Assembly (NCBI GenBank): GCA_035578175.1
Contig: JAQMRL010000006.1
Span: 18,139,506-18,203,505 of the forward strand
Length of the DNA: 64,000 nt
Direction of reading: 5' to 3'
Source of the DNA: Catonia carolina
Lineage: Eukaryota > Arthropoda > Insecta > Hemiptera > Achilidae
A program made the position numbers and the translations under genes. Shown here one piece after another: positions 51,969 to 63,218 of this stretch. The notes beneath the pieces are model-generated. The model saw only the letters and a program-made list of their open reading frames with translations. It did not search any database and had not been told where the DNA came from. Within the stretch, counting starts at the first letter, position 1. The number at the start of each line of letters is the position of its first letter.

Positions 51969-52892
51969 ACTTTCTCTTGCCTATATGAATATATAGGAAG
52001 GAAAGTATTGTTTTCATGTCGATTTTAAGAAATCGAGTTTTCACCGGATCTATACGTTTTCGGACCCCCTGAACCCAAAAAACATGTTTTTAGCGATTGG
52101 TCTGTGTGTGTGTGTATACAAAATATCTCAAGAACGGAACATCGTATGTACTTGAAACTTGAAACTTAAGTTACATACCACTACCGGACCCGACACGAAC
52201 ATTTTCATCAAAATCGGTCAACCGGAAGTAGTAGTTTATTCGTATAATTTTTCACTTTTTTCGATTTTCTCAAAAACTGGTCCTACGATTTTTTTAAAAA
52301 TCGCCTCATTTACTTAATTTTTTATGCTCTACAAGATAGGATAGGCGTCATGTCTTCTGAAATTCTCGGTGTGGCTGTTTTCACGTAAAGAAATTGGTTT
52401 TTAAGATTACGGCTTTAATATGCATTTTAGCGCAAAAATTAATATAATAAAAGTTGTAGAGAATGTAAAATCCTACAACTTTTATTTCAAACATTTTTTT
52501 GTATAACGCTTAGTTTAGCGGTAATTAGCGATTTTCTGTTTTTTTCTCACGAAAACTTGTGAAAATTCGATTTTTTAAAGATTTTGGCCTTAGTTATGCA
52601 CTTTACGACAAAAAAGTATATAATAAAATTTATAGAAAATTAAGAGATCTACAACTTTTATTTAAAGAATATTTCTCTACAGAGCCTAGTTTAGCGTGAA
52701 AGTGTGATTTTCGGTTTTTTTAAGCCGAATTGAGTTTGATTTTCATTTTGCGTCATTCACTCATGATTAAAATAAGGTTATGTTTTTGAGGTTAGGTTTT
52801 GTTTATTTCTAATATTTTATTAATAATGTTAGGTTTATTAATTATTATTTGCATTGGCAAGAGAAAGTTGTGTGAGTGTTTTACACCAGATT
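51969..52892 (+). mobile_element. HINE-like element, full-length copy M, nested in copy L
   Basis: A complete 924-bp copy with the 5' ACTTTCTCTTGCC after a T5 run and the 3' CCAGA before a T5 run, inserted in the T-run of copy L. The hairpin has one change (GTGTGAgtgttTTACAC). The GT tract is short (52104-52117). Confidence 0.92.
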
Positions 52893-52954
52893 TTTCACAT
52901 TGAATTCGGTAAAAAACAGGTTTTTAAGATTGTGACCTTTGTATGCATTTTACA

Positions 52955-53077
52955 ATTTTTTTTGTTTTACGTCAGACTGTTTCGCAATTACTGCTAAAAC
53001 AGAAGATGAAAATAATGATAGATGAAAAAGAGTGTTGAAAAAATGCCAGGCCTGGCCGGGATTCGAACCCGGGACCC
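52955..53077 (-). mobile_element. SINE-2, truncated, inside HINE copy L
   Basis: On the minus strand GGGTCCCGGGTTCGAATCCC (B box) begins the preserved part, followed by the AATTGCGAAACAGTCTGACG-type tail. The A-box half is missing. Confidence 0.75.
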
Positions 53078-53318
53078 GACAAAAGTGTATGTAATCAAAG
53101 TTATAGTAAGTAAAAAAAATCTACAACTTTTACTTCAAGCATTTGTTTCTACAGAACTTAGTTTAGCGTCAGTTAGTAATTTTTCGTATTTTTAAGTCCT
53201 ACAGAGGTTAGTGTTCATTTTGCCTCTTTCACTCATGTTATACAAAGGGTATGATTTGTCATTATTGACGTTAACAAGAAAAAGTCTTGTGAGTATTTCA
53301 CACCAAATTTTTTTAGAT

Positions 53319-54021
53319 TCTTTTATCAATGACCTAACATCGTAGTTGTGGTACCTATTTCTTTTTCTTTATTAAACGTTTTTTGTTTACTTAACCTTTT
53401 TATATTTTGTTGAATAGAAATGAGGGCATGTAAAACACGATGTCTCGAGGTAATTCTATGCCACAAAATGAATGCCACACGACTTGTGTATCCCTCTTGA
53501 AAACATCTTCAAAAAATTTAGACCTACCTTTACAAAAAACGAGATGATCTACTAGAATCTATTTAAAAGATAGATCTATCTACTTCTTAACAACGGCTTA
53601 TACTCTAAAAATATGTTCTTGTGTTAGTATTATTGTTACTATGACGGTAATATGTTATGTGGGAACAGTCAACACCTGGATGTACTTACAAGGTTACCTG
53701 TGGAAGTTTTTCTTCAAAAGATCCATTCTTCATTCATATCTATCCACAACTATCTTGTTCAATATTCTATTATACCCTTATGGCTTCTATTCCATCTCAC
53801 CTTACATTTTCATAACAGTAGGGCCGTACTTGTTTATTGTTATATAATACGAATAAGGTTGTCCTATATTCGTTGTAGATTATTATTATTATTATTATTT
53901 AAACACACACACACATTCAGAAGTGTTTAGTTCATTTTATTTATTAAGAAACTAACAGTGCATAAAGCGAAAAATATTTCAGTCTCCCATTATAAAGTAC
54001 GATTTTATTATTTAGTTATTT
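53319..54021. other. AT-rich spacer with short (TTA)n and (CA)n tracts, nothing recognised
   Basis: A TTATTATTATT tract (53880-53900) and CACACACACAC (53904-53914) are present. No supportable gene. Confidence 0.45.
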
Positions 54022-54080
54022 TTACAATTGTATGGAATTTTAGAATGAATCTGTTGTCAATACCGTTTTAACGCAACCCT
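54022..54080 (+). repeat. Shared segment, copy 2 (matches 51820-51876)
   Basis: ATGGAATTTTAGAATGAATC then TGTTGTCAATACCGTTTTA, followed by unrelated sequence. Confidence 0.55.
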
Positions 54081-54115
54081 GTTTTATAAAGGTTATTATT
54101 ACACGGTAAATTACA

Positions 54116-54640
54116 TAAATAAAAATACCTTTTTCAAAAATACCATGGACGCAGAGGGTGATGAACTTGAAAGTGTTGTGAAGAATCGGCTGAAACTTGG
54201 AACTCGTCAGTACAATTAAATGCGGAAAACTGTCATACTTGGGCCACATAATGTGAAAAATAAAGAAAGATACGTCTTGCTTCAATAAATTCCCCAATGT
54301 AAGGTCACAGGGAGGAGAGCACTAGGACGAAGAAGAATGTCTTGGCGGGCAAACCTTTTTTATTTTGTTTTACGTCTGACTGTTTTGCAGTTTCTGCTGA
54401 TGCAGACGGTGAGAAGAATGATGATGAAAATGAGTGATGAAAAAATGCCAAACCTGACCGAGAATCGGACCCGGGACCCTGGCGTAGAAGTCAGTTACGC
54501 TAACCACTACGCCAATGGGCAAACCTTAGGACTTGGTTTGACAAGAATTCGGTGAAACTGTTCAGAATTACAACGAATGAAGTGCAGATAGCGATGATGG
54601 TTGCTAACATTCAAAATCGAATTGGCATCTATAGAAGAAT
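54116..54640 (+). pseudogene. LINE polymerase C-terminal fragment, split by a SINE-2
   Basis: In shifting frames: KCGKLSYLGHIM (about 54220), RALGRRRMSWRANL (54315-54350), and after the SINE RTWFDKNSVKLFRITTNEVQIAMMVANIQNRIG (54528-54630). The blocks match the fragment at 39500-39925, so both are tails of related LINEs. Confidence 0.75.
54358..54516 (-). mobile_element. SINE-2, complete, inside a LINE fragment
   Basis: Flanked by the exact 11-bp duplication GGGCAAACCTT (54347-54357 and 54517-54527). On the minus strand it has ATTGGCGTAGTGGTTAGCGT (A box) and GGGTCCGATTC-type B box, then CTGCATCAGCAGAAACTGCA and CAGTCAGACGTAAAACAAAA. Confidence 0.88.
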
Positions 54641-55260
54641 TTTTTTCCAAAATCAAAGAATTTCAGAGTTTTTTTACCCGAGGCGGCGAGAAAAACTCAT
54701 GTTCACTCCCTCACGATGGGGGAAGTAGTATTGGATTTAATTGAGGCGTCCTCATTCAGCCCCAAGGAGGCCGCAACCGCCTACCAACCGAAAACCCGCC
54801 GCCTGGCCACTTGATCCGACTTCAGCAAACAACATTCCTCCTCCCTCGGAACTGTTTATATAATACTACGATATCCATATGTCTCCTCTCTCTGCAGTCT
54901 CCCGACCACCCTCTCCACAAACTGAGCGACGAACTTCCAGCTCTCCTCATCCCGCAGCATTGCTGCCCCTACTTTCTCTGGGATCGACTGTGCAACACCT
55001 ATCTTCTCAGATGTCTCCATTCTATCGAGGCCAAAATAGGGACATCTTTCAAAAATATGCGCAATGAATTCCTCCACTTCACTGTTGCACAGACACATTT
55101 CGGTACTTCATGAAGTTTGAACCTCGTCAAATATGCCCCAAAGCAACCATGCCCTGTTAACAACTGCGTCAGTTCGCTGCTCTTCCTTCCTACACGCCAC
55201 TAGATCCCATGGACGCATCCCCGAAAATTACTAGGGCTGCCTGGTCATTTCAGGGTTAGT
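54641..55260 (-). pseudogene. R1/Jockey-type LINE C-terminal fragment
   Basis: The minus strand reads ELTQLLTGHGCFGAYLTRFKLHEVPKCVC, then, after one frame jump, CNSEVEEFIAHIFERCPYFGLDRMETSEKIG and WKFVAQFVERVVGRLQREE. The QLLTGHGCF-YL-RF...C-C...H-IF-CP signature is typical of R1/Jockey-like polymerase tails. The frame 55098-54856 is open. Confidence 0.8.
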
Positions 55261-55789
55261 TAATTTAAGTTGTGTTGTATTATTCAACGATGATAATTTA
55301 CTACTAAATAACATAAAATTGTGTGCAATATGGCCAGGCCCTTTCGGTGAATTCTCTCAGTATAATCTAAGTCTCCAAAATTCCGCCCCTTAAATGTTTT
55401 TAATTCGACACTTTATCGTCACAGCATAATCAGTTTTAATGATGAAAGGTAATTACAGTTATTGTATAACTGCAAAAATATTATAGTGATATATATGTAC
55501 ATATTGTAACTTAGTAGCCGATTGTGATTATTCTAGAAATTGTTGATGGAATACTCTGTTTATTATGTGAGTTGGATTGTGTTGAACAAGCTTAGTAGAT
55601 TGCGATGAGTGAAATGTTTTGAATGAGAATTCTCAGAAATTGAAACTAGTGAAAATTTTTGTTTTTATTTTGGTTCATTCATGTTCCACTAGAATGAAGA
55701 AAATGTTCGAAGGTATTAACTATCTGACCACAGATATAAAAACAGTTAGCACCTTTGTATCAGTCAATAATTGAAGTATGGAGGACAAA
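55261..55789. other. AT-rich spacer, nothing recognised
   Basis: No gene, RNA or repeat identified. Confidence 0.5.
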
Positions 55790-56650
55790 ATTGTGACTTA
55801 TTGTCACCTTCAATATACACTCATTTATCGCTACAACGCTCCATGCGAATTTTCCATTGTTGGAAACAGTGCTGGAAGTCATCTTCTGTCAGCTCCTTCA
55901 GGACACGTGCCAATTTCTCTTTTACAGCTTCCACAGACCCTTTAAATGCAGTCCCTTTTAATGCAGATTTCATCCTAGGGAAAAGGTAGAAGATAATAAC
56001 ATGTGATGAAACGTGGTTTTTTACTTATAATCCAGAAAACGAAGACCCAAACTTCACAGAGAGCCAAAAAAAAGCTCGTATGAGCAAGTCAAAATTTAAA
56101 GCAATCATGATTGATTTGTTATATCGATGGGATTGTGCACCTTCACTGGGTTCCTGAAGGTCAAACAATAATTAAGCAATATTACTACCTTGAGGTACTT
56201 TCTAAACTACTCAAAGCGTAAGGAAAAACCGCCCCGAAATGTGGAAGGACAAATCATAGGTTCTTCATCAAGTTCATCAGGTTCTTCATCGCCAGCTCAT
56301 TCCGCGTTATCTCTCAAGAGGTTCTTAGCCAAGTCCAGCATCTCAGTGTTAGGACTTTTACCTTGTTCACCAGATCTTGCACCAAGTGACTTCTACCTGT
56401 TCCATAAGGTGAAATCTGCATTAAAAGGGACAAGATTTGAGTCTGTGGAAGCTGTAAAAGAGAAAGCGGCACGTATCCTGAAGAAGCTGACTCAAGATGA
56501 CTTACAGCTGTTTTCAATATTGGAAAATTTCATGGAGCGTTGTAGGGATAGAGAAGAAGTGTATATTGAAGGTGACAATAAGTGATTATGTATAAAATTA
56601 AAATTAAATTTTTTACTACGTCAGTCTCTTTTTTTAACAGCCACACCTCG
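55790..56650 (+). mobile_element. Fold-back mariner derivative, family 2, copy 2
   Basis: The left arm, 55790-55992, is the inverse of the C-terminal coding end; the outer terminal repeat is lost. After the joint AGGTAGAAG / ATAATAACATG come the catalytic half and the right end CAGCCACACCTCG next to TA. Structure and joint are the same as at 34984-35904. Confidence 0.78.
55993..56585 (+). pseudogene. Mariner family 2 transposase catalytic half, decayed
   Basis: TCDETWFFTYNPENED (first Asp), RMSKSKFKA, then frame-jumped RKNRPEMWKDKS, SSPAHSALSLKRFLAKSSIS (HQDNAPA replaced by a local SSSSGSS duplication), SPDLAPSDFYLFHKVKSALKG (third Asp) and MERCRDREEVYIEGDNK to the stop at 56583-56585. Confidence 0.75.
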
Positions 56651-56652
56651 TA

Positions 56653-57513
56653 TGTATCACAGACTGAACAAACGTTCTTTGAATCAAAATATAAAACGCA
56701 CTCATCAGTAGTGTGTTTCAAAAAACTTAACTCTGAACAAAAAACAAAACTAAACTTGATTGAATGAACTGTGCATTATGAAACTTGAAGTACCTAGTTA
56801 AAGCTGAAGATGACGATGACCATGATAGAGATGATAACGATGCCGATTATAAGATGACGATGATAAGTAGTGGAAATAAAGAAAATTAAATGAGTTAAAT
56901 GATAAGTATCATAATTTTTTTCATCTTTCTTTCAGCCATATTTTTCCATAGTTTTTTCAGGTTCATTATCCATTTTCTTTGAACATCTCCTTTGTAATCC
57001 ATTTATAGTTTTAATGGTTTATTATACAAAAGAGTACAATATTATAATGTTAAAAGATAACAAAAGTAGTTTTATTTTCTTTACCGCTTTTTTCTGAAAG
57101 ATAGTTCACTGGTGCATTTATATGTATATGATATATATGTACAAATAGATCGGTTTATTTGTTTAACGGGAAAGGATCTTTTTGTGTATATTGGAATAGA
57201 TTTCATTTTAAGAATTCTTTTGACTACACGTTCAGTTCAGTTGAGTTCAAAGAGAATATTGTGGTACGAAGAGAATCAAATAGATTTACTTAGAAACATT
57301 CACCAGCTGTTGTAGAACAAATATAAGTTTAGCGTTTGAAAAATACTTAAATTTTCTTTAATCAATTTATAAGTAATCTAGTTAAATCAAGTTCAAATTT
57401 TATTGAAAGGTTTCTATAAGCCTATATTATGTAAACAGCAGATAATTGATTTTAATGAACTTTCAAAACTTATACAGTTCAATCTTATTTGTTTTATTAA
57501 TAAAAAAAAAAAA
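56653..57513. other. Spacer with an imperfect (GAT)n tract at 56800-56870
   Basis: GATGACGATGACCATGATAG and similar imperfect trinucleotides; otherwise AT-rich with nothing recognised. Confidence 0.5.
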
Positions 57514-58075
57514 ATGGGTATAAAACTCTCACACGACTTCTCTTCTCAGTGTAAATAATGAAACTTATAACCTATGTTTAATCGTGTGTAAAAAATTTTC
57601 ATCCGTCTCTCGACTGGTTTGATCCAGTTCTCCAAGCTTTCTATCCTGCGCAAGTCGTTTCATATCTACATATCTGTAACACTCTACATCATTTGTGATT
57701 TGCTTTATAAACTCTAATCTTTACCTCCCCCTACAATTCACTCCCTCAATATTACCCTTTATTATTGATAGACCAATACCTGGATGTCTTAAGATATGCC
57801 CCACTAACCTATCCCTTCTTCTGGTCAGATGTTTCTATATCTGACTTATTTTTTCATCCACTTGCCTAAGAACCTCTAAATTACTTATCTTGTCCACCCA
57901 CCTAATCTTTAACATTTTCTTATAACACCACATTTCAAAAGCTTCTATCCTCTTCCTTTCTACAGCCCCTATCACCCATGTTTCACTCCCGTATACATTG
58001 TGTAAACAATGTAAAATAAAAATATAACCTAATTTTAATCATGAGTGATTGACGCTAAGTGAAAATTAACCTCTA
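57514..58075 (-). mobile_element. HINE-like 3' part (copy N), split by a LINE tail
   Basis: 57514-57589 is the inverse 3' end (GGTATAAAACTCTCACACGA, CTTCTCTTCTCAGTG). 58006-58075 continues with ATAACCTAATTTTAATCATG and GTGAAAATTAACCTC. The rest is cut off by the mariner fragment. Confidence 0.65.
57590..58003 (-). mobile_element. 5'-truncated LINE tail inside HINE copy N
   Basis: The minus strand reads YGSETWVIGAVERKRIEAFEMWCYKKMLKIRWVDKISNLEVLRQVDEKIS, a stop, then KHLTRRRDRLVGHILRHPGI, typical LINE C-terminal blocks. It is the same family as 1-60. Confidence 0.8.
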
Positions 58076-58077
58076 GG

Positions 58078-58835
58078 AGGACACTTCAGGACACGTACCG
58101 CTCAAAAATGTTTGTACTGACACTTTGTACGCGATTGAAAATGACCCCAAGTTTTTGGAAACTATAATAACATGTAATTAAACGTGGGTTTTTACTTATG
58201 ATCCGGAAACGAAGCGCCTAATCCTTGCACTGGAACATCCGGGCTTCACTGTGAGCCAAAAAGGTTTGAATGAGCAAGTCAAAATTTAAAGCAATGATGA
58301 TTGTTTTTTTTATACCCATGGGATTGTGTACCTTCACTGGGTTCCTAAAGGTCAAACCATTAATCAATATTACTTACTACCTTGAGGTACTTTCTAAACT
58401 ACGTCAAAGAGTAAGGAAAAAACGCCCCAAAATGTGGAAGGACAAATCATGGGTACTCCACCAATACAATGCGCCAGCTCATTCCGCGTTATCTGTCAAG
58501 AGGTTCCTAGCCAAGTACAGGATCTCGGTGTTAGAATATCCTCCTTCTTTACCAGATTTTGCACCATGTGACTTTTACCTTTTCCCTAAGGTGAAATCTG
58601 CATTAAAAGGGACAAGATTTGAGTCTGTGGAAGCTGTAAAAGAGAAAGCGGCACGTGTCCTGAAGAAGCTGAGAGAATATGACTTCCAGCACTTTTTCCA
58701 ACAATGGAAAATTCGCATAGAGCGCTGTAGGGATTGAGAAGGAGTGTATATTGAAGCTGACAATAAGTGATTATGTATAAAATAAAAATACAATTTTTTA
58801 CAACGTCAGTCTCGTTATTTAATAGCCACATCTCG
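58078..58835 (+). mobile_element. Mariner family 2, 5'-truncated copy 4
   Basis: Begins with a short inverse scrap of the C-terminal region (CACTTCAGGACACGTACCGC), then plus-strand sequence from ENDPKFLETIIT onward. It ends AATAGCCACATCTCG next to TA (58836-58837). Its left joint differs from the two fold-back copies. Confidence 0.7.
58110..58754 (+). pseudogene. Mariner family 2 transposase, catalytic half
   Basis: ENDPKFLETIITC (the first catalytic Asp codon is replaced in CN-stop-TW), VFTYDPETKR, LALEHPGFTVSQK, MSKSKFKAMMIVF, and, after a shift, YYLEVLSKLRQRVRKKRPKMWKDKSWVLHQYNAPAHSALSVKRFLAKYRIS (HQDN changed to HQYN). SLPDFAPCDFYLFPKVKSALKG and IRIERCRD follow, then an early TGA at 58735. 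Confidence 0.78.
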
Positions 58836-58837
58836 TA

Positions 58838-59684
58838 TACCCAAGTCGGAAATCGAACCCGGAACTTTACTTTGCCATCTAGCCCTAACAATTGAGATGG
58901 CCCTAACAAATCGGCCAAAACTTAATTTGTGTAAGAACAATTATGACTAAGCTTTTTTTGTTGGCCATACTTATTTATAATTAACCGTCATATCATATGG
59001 TACATAATGCTGTCAATATCTACTTTTAATGGTTTACTTGGATTGTAAATACAGTTTAAAATCAACTATAAAATAAATCATCAAAATGACAAATTCATAA
59101 TTACATTGTTAACCATAATTTTCTGAAAGGCATTATCTTAAAAATAGATATATTAGTCCAGGTTATAAATTATTTATAATTAAGCCATAAATTTATTTTT
59201 GTATTACTGTTACTTTATATTAACAATAATATTTTATTACTAATAATATTGTTTTATTACATTTGTCGCTTACATTTCAAAGAATGGAATTTTATTTTTT
59301 CACTAATAATTAACTATAAATTATTTTGTTGTACCGGGTGCCCGTAATGATACGGTACACCTCGATAGTTTTCACAGTGTTTTCAGGGTAGGCAATGTAA
59401 CGACATATTTAAAAATTATGATTTTTTTTTTGGAGAAAGCACATTTGTAAACCTTTTAATTTGTAACCACCACGGTGAACAAAAGTGTCGAAAATTGTTT
59501 TTGCTAACTCGAACAGTGGTTTATAGAAAATTTTGTTGTATAATATTAGGTAACTAATAATTTTCTTTACTTCAATAATTTTAATTGTCTAGAAATGGTT
59601 TTTTAATTAGGTGGCACATGGTAGAAGTAATCGTTCTTAATAGTACCACCAATATTGGGATAAAATTTAAACCATTGTATTTTT
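58838..59684. other. AT-rich spacer; tRNA-like B-box remnant at 58850-58920
   Basis: Inverse reading of GTCGGAAATCGAACCCGG gives a B-box-like GGTTCGATTTCC. No full tRNA fold is evident. The rest is unrecognised. Confidence 0.35.
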
Positions 59685-60632
59685 ACTTTCTCTTGCCTAT
59701 ATGAATATATAAAAAGGAAAGTTTAGTGTTCATGTCGATTTTTCGAAATCGAGCTTTCACCGGATCTACACGTTTTCAGACCCCCTGAACCCAAAAAACA
59801 TGTTTTTAGCAATTGGTGTGCGTGTGTGTGTGTGTGTGTGTGTGAACAGAATATCTCAATAACGGAACATCGTACGAACTTGTAACTTGAAACTTAAGTT
59901 ACATACCCTTACCGGACCCGACACGAACATTTTCATCAAAATCGGTCAACCAGAAGTAGTAGTTTATTCGTGTAATCAATTGTAATCAATTTTCACTTTT
60001 TTGCGATTTTCTCAAAAACTGGTCTTACGATTTTTTTAAAAATCGCCTGGTTTACTAAATTGTTTATGCTTTACAAGATAAGGTAGGCGCCATGTTTGCT
60101 GAAATTCTTGGTGAGGCTGTTTTCACGTAAAAACGTAGTTTTTTTAAGATTACGGCTTTAATATGCATTTTAGCGCAAAATCTTATATAATACAAAATTT
60201 AGAGAATTTAAAATTCTACAAATTTTATTTCAAACATTATTTTGTATAACGCTTAGTTTAGCGGTAATTGGCGATTTTCTGTTTTTTCTCACGAAAACGT
60301 GTGAAAAATCGATTTTTTCAGATTTCGGCCTTAGTATGCATTTTACGACAAAAGTGTATATAACCAATTTTATAAAAAATTAAAAGGTCTACAACTTTTA
60401 GTTTGAGCATTTTTCTCTACAGAGCCTAGTTTAGTGTGAAAGAGTGATTTTCCGTATTTTTTTAGCCAAACAGGTTGATTTTATTTTTGCGTCTGTCATT
60501 TATGATTAAAATTAGGTTATGGTTATTGAGGTTAGTTTTTTGTTTATTTCTAACGTATTACTAATGTTAGGTTATATTGTTTAAATTATTTGCATTGGCA
60601 AGAGAAAGTTGTGTGAGTGTTTCACACCCGAT
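59685..60632 (+). mobile_element. HINE-like element, full-length copy P
   Basis: 948 bp, from ACTTTCTCTTGCC after a T4 run to hairpin GTGTGAgtgttTCACAC and CCCGA before TTTT. The (GT)n tract is at 59817-59843. It is one of the best-preserved copies. Confidence 0.92.
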
Positions 60633-60910
60633 TTTGACATATTGGTTTAAGTACTGTTTAAAGACTCGAGTTATAGTCCACCTCATATTAGTTGATAGTA
60701 AATATACAAAATAATATTTGTAACAAAACGCCTGCAAATATTGTGTAGCGCGGTTGAATCAAAAAATATGTAGCTTAATATAAAAGAAATAATTATTTTC
60801 AATATTAATTGTACGTATGATACCAGTTAATTGAAGATAAACCCTGCCATCTTTACTATAATCTGCATTGTTCTAAATTGTTAAGAAAATATCAAAAAAT
60901 AATGTTTTTT
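60633..60910. other. AT-rich spacer, nothing recognised
   Basis: No gene, RNA or repeat identified. Confidence 0.5.
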
Positions 60911-61182
60911 ATCCCTAATGTGTGTACCTTGTAATCTGTTCAATTTTAAAACAATTAACAACTCCATGGCTCAGTGAGATTAGGATGGTATGTAAGACGT
61001 GTAAATGAGGTGTCGTTTTTATACAGCTCAGGCCTACCATTCCTGAGAGAGTATTGTTAATTGAATCCCAGCCATCAAAGTACACCGGTAACCGTTGTCT
61101 GGTTTTCAAACCTTTACTAAGATTTGAACCAAGAAACTTCGTCTTCAAAACGAGGACTTTACCATTAAACCAACATGGTGGT
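60911..61182 (-). mobile_element. SINE-1 copy
   Basis: The minus strand runs from the A-box region (TGGTTTAATGGTAAAGTCC), through GGTTCAAATCTTAGTAAAGG, to GATTACAAGGTACACACATT and AGGGAT at its 3' end. Confidence 0.75.
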
Positions 61183-61289
61183 TAATTAGTTATTTTAGTA
61201 GTTTTATCATTTTCTTTATACCATTTGTTTTTTTTACATTTTCATTTCTTCAAGATATTTCTGGTGAATATTACAAATAATTGACAGTC

Positions 61290-61350
61290 TTTGTGGCCCA
61301 GTAGTAGTTTTCGTGCTACGCTGCAGTGCGGAAGTCTCAGGTTCAATAAT
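61290..61350 (+). repeat. tRNA-like SINE head
   Basis: TTTGTGGCCCAGTAGTAGTT (A-box-like) and TCAGGTTCAATAATT (B-box-like), about 40 bases apart; no tRNA fold is supported. Confidence 0.4.
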
Positions 61351-61457
61351 TTCTTAATAAAGTTTAAAAAATTATTACACGTTCAAACCCACCCTTCCTT
61401 AACGAAGTAGTCACTAATGACCAAGCTGTTGATGCGACTTTAAATAAACTAAAAAAA

Positions 61458-62166
61458 TCTGGTGTGAAACACTCACACAACTTTCTCTTGCCAATGCAAA
61501 TAATAAACAATATAACCTAACATTAGTAATAAAACATTAGAAATAAACAAAAAAACTAACCTCAAAAAACATAACCTTATTTTAATCATGAGTGAAAGAC
61601 GCAAAATGAAAATCTACCTCAGTTTGGCTTAAAAATACGGAAAATCACTCTTTTACGCTTAACTAGGCTCTGTAGAGAAAAATGTTCTAAATAAAAGTTG
61701 TAGATCTTCTAATTTCCTATCAATTTAATTATACACTTTTGACGTAAAATGCGTACTAAGGCCGAAATCTTTTAAAAAAATCGATTTTCATACGTTTTCG
61801 TGAGAAAAAAAACATAAAGTCGCTAATTACCGCTAAACTAAGCGTTATACAAAAAAATGTTTGAAATAAAAGTTGTAGGATTTTAAATTGTCTACTTTTT
61901 ATTATATAAATTTTTAGCTAAAATGCATATTAAAGCCGTAATACCCTATCTTGTAGAGCAAAAAAAATTTAGTGAACCGGGCGATTTTAAAAAAGTTGTA
62001 GGACTAGTTTTTGAAAAAATCGCAAAAAAGTGAAAAATAACACGAATAAACTACCCTACTACTTCCGGTTGACCGATTTTGATAAAAATGTTCGTGTCGG
62101 GTCCGGTAGTGGTATGTAACTTAAGTTTCAAGTTCGTACGATGTTCTGTTCTTGAGATATTCTGTT

Positions 62167-62197
<31 letters not shown>

Positions 62198-62328
62198 ACC
62201 AATCGCTAAAAACATGTTTTTTGGGTTCAGGGGGCCTGAAAACGTGTAGATCCGGTGACTCGATATCGAAAATTCGACGTGAAAACAATATTTTCCTTCC
62301 TATATATTTATATAGGCAAGAGAAAGTA
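61458..62328 (-). mobile_element. HINE-like element, full-length copy Q
   Basis: A complete minus-strand copy: ACTTTCTCTTGCC at 62328, AC tract 62167-62193, 3' hairpin at 61460-61478. Slightly shortened inside (871 bp). Confidence 0.9.
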
Positions 62329-63216
62329 AAAAAAATACAACATGTATTTTAGTTTTTTGCTATAGCCTATCTCTTAAGAGGCCTACGGGCCAGCCTAGTC
62401 AATCAGCTGGTAGAAAGACGCTATTAATTGTTAAGCAACACTGGTTGGGCAAGCGACTTTTTATGGTGACCAGCTTACAGCCATTCCTGAACAAACTCCA
62501 CTGTGGGTCCCTGTTCAAAAAATTGATGCTGAACACGTCAAAAAATGCGAAAAGTAGCGATCAAATTGAGTGGTTGTCAATAAAGTACAGTTACCGATAA
62601 CAAAAAAGCTAAAAAACGAAAAAGACAGTATTTCTTAGACACCCAGTAGACTATTACAAAGTAACAGATGTTGAAATGAAATTTCTTGGTGAAAATAAAT
62701 TATTTAATTTATTGTTTTTAATTAAATTTTATTTATTGCATCTTAGTTTCTTTTGTTATCGGTTTTTTTATTGCATTTTTATTTCCTTAAAAACGTTCTT
62801 CGTATTCATAATTTATAACAATGTGTCATTGTTTGCAATTAATATTGGAAAAGTGAAATTTTACAAGAAGTTTAATGCACGCTATCTTCCGGATATAAAA
62901 CAAATTAATAATTCAATCGCATCGGTCGTTGAGTTGAATTACTATTGGCAACCGTGTTACCTCACCGATGAAACAATTTCGCAAATGACGGCACTAGATA
63001 TAATAGGCTTCTTTCCCCCTTCCTCCTTCTTTTTCCAATGGTGGAACGGGTTGTAAGTAGGATTCGATGGAAGAGAAAGACACTTCTATACCCTTTACCA
63101 TCTTTCCAATTCTCACATACATTACTCATCCTGAAATCGATGGAAGAAAAGCACAATTTTCTTGGGTAATATTTCAAAATCGGACAGGTGGATCGTTTCT
63201 CAAAGCATCAAAATAC
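62329..63216. other. Spacer with an unassigned 126-codon frame
   Basis: The frame 62676-63056 is Phe/Leu-rich at the start and has no recognisable domain. No other feature seen. Confidence 0.4.
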
Positions 63217-63218
63217 TA

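Larger units (their letters stand above)
51026..53318 (+). mobile_element. HINE-like element, copy L, containing three later insertions
   Basis: One old copy in four pieces. 51026-51376 runs from the 5' end to the CTGGAGAAGATAGTGTAG block. 51713-51968 runs from GTAAGCGCCATGACTGCTAA to CAGTGATTTCCTGTATTTTT. 52893-52954 runs to GTATGCATTTTACA. 53078-53318 runs from GACAAAAGTGTATG to the 3' motif AACAAGAAAAAGT and hairpin GTGAGtatttCAC. A SINE-1, a younger HINE (copy M) and a SINE-2 sit at the breaks. Piece order and phase match intact copies. Confidence 0.75.

Noticed and set aside
62676..63056. 126-codon frame starting with a hydrophobic segment
   Set aside because: No recognisable family; the start is a T-rich stretch typical of this spacer DNA.
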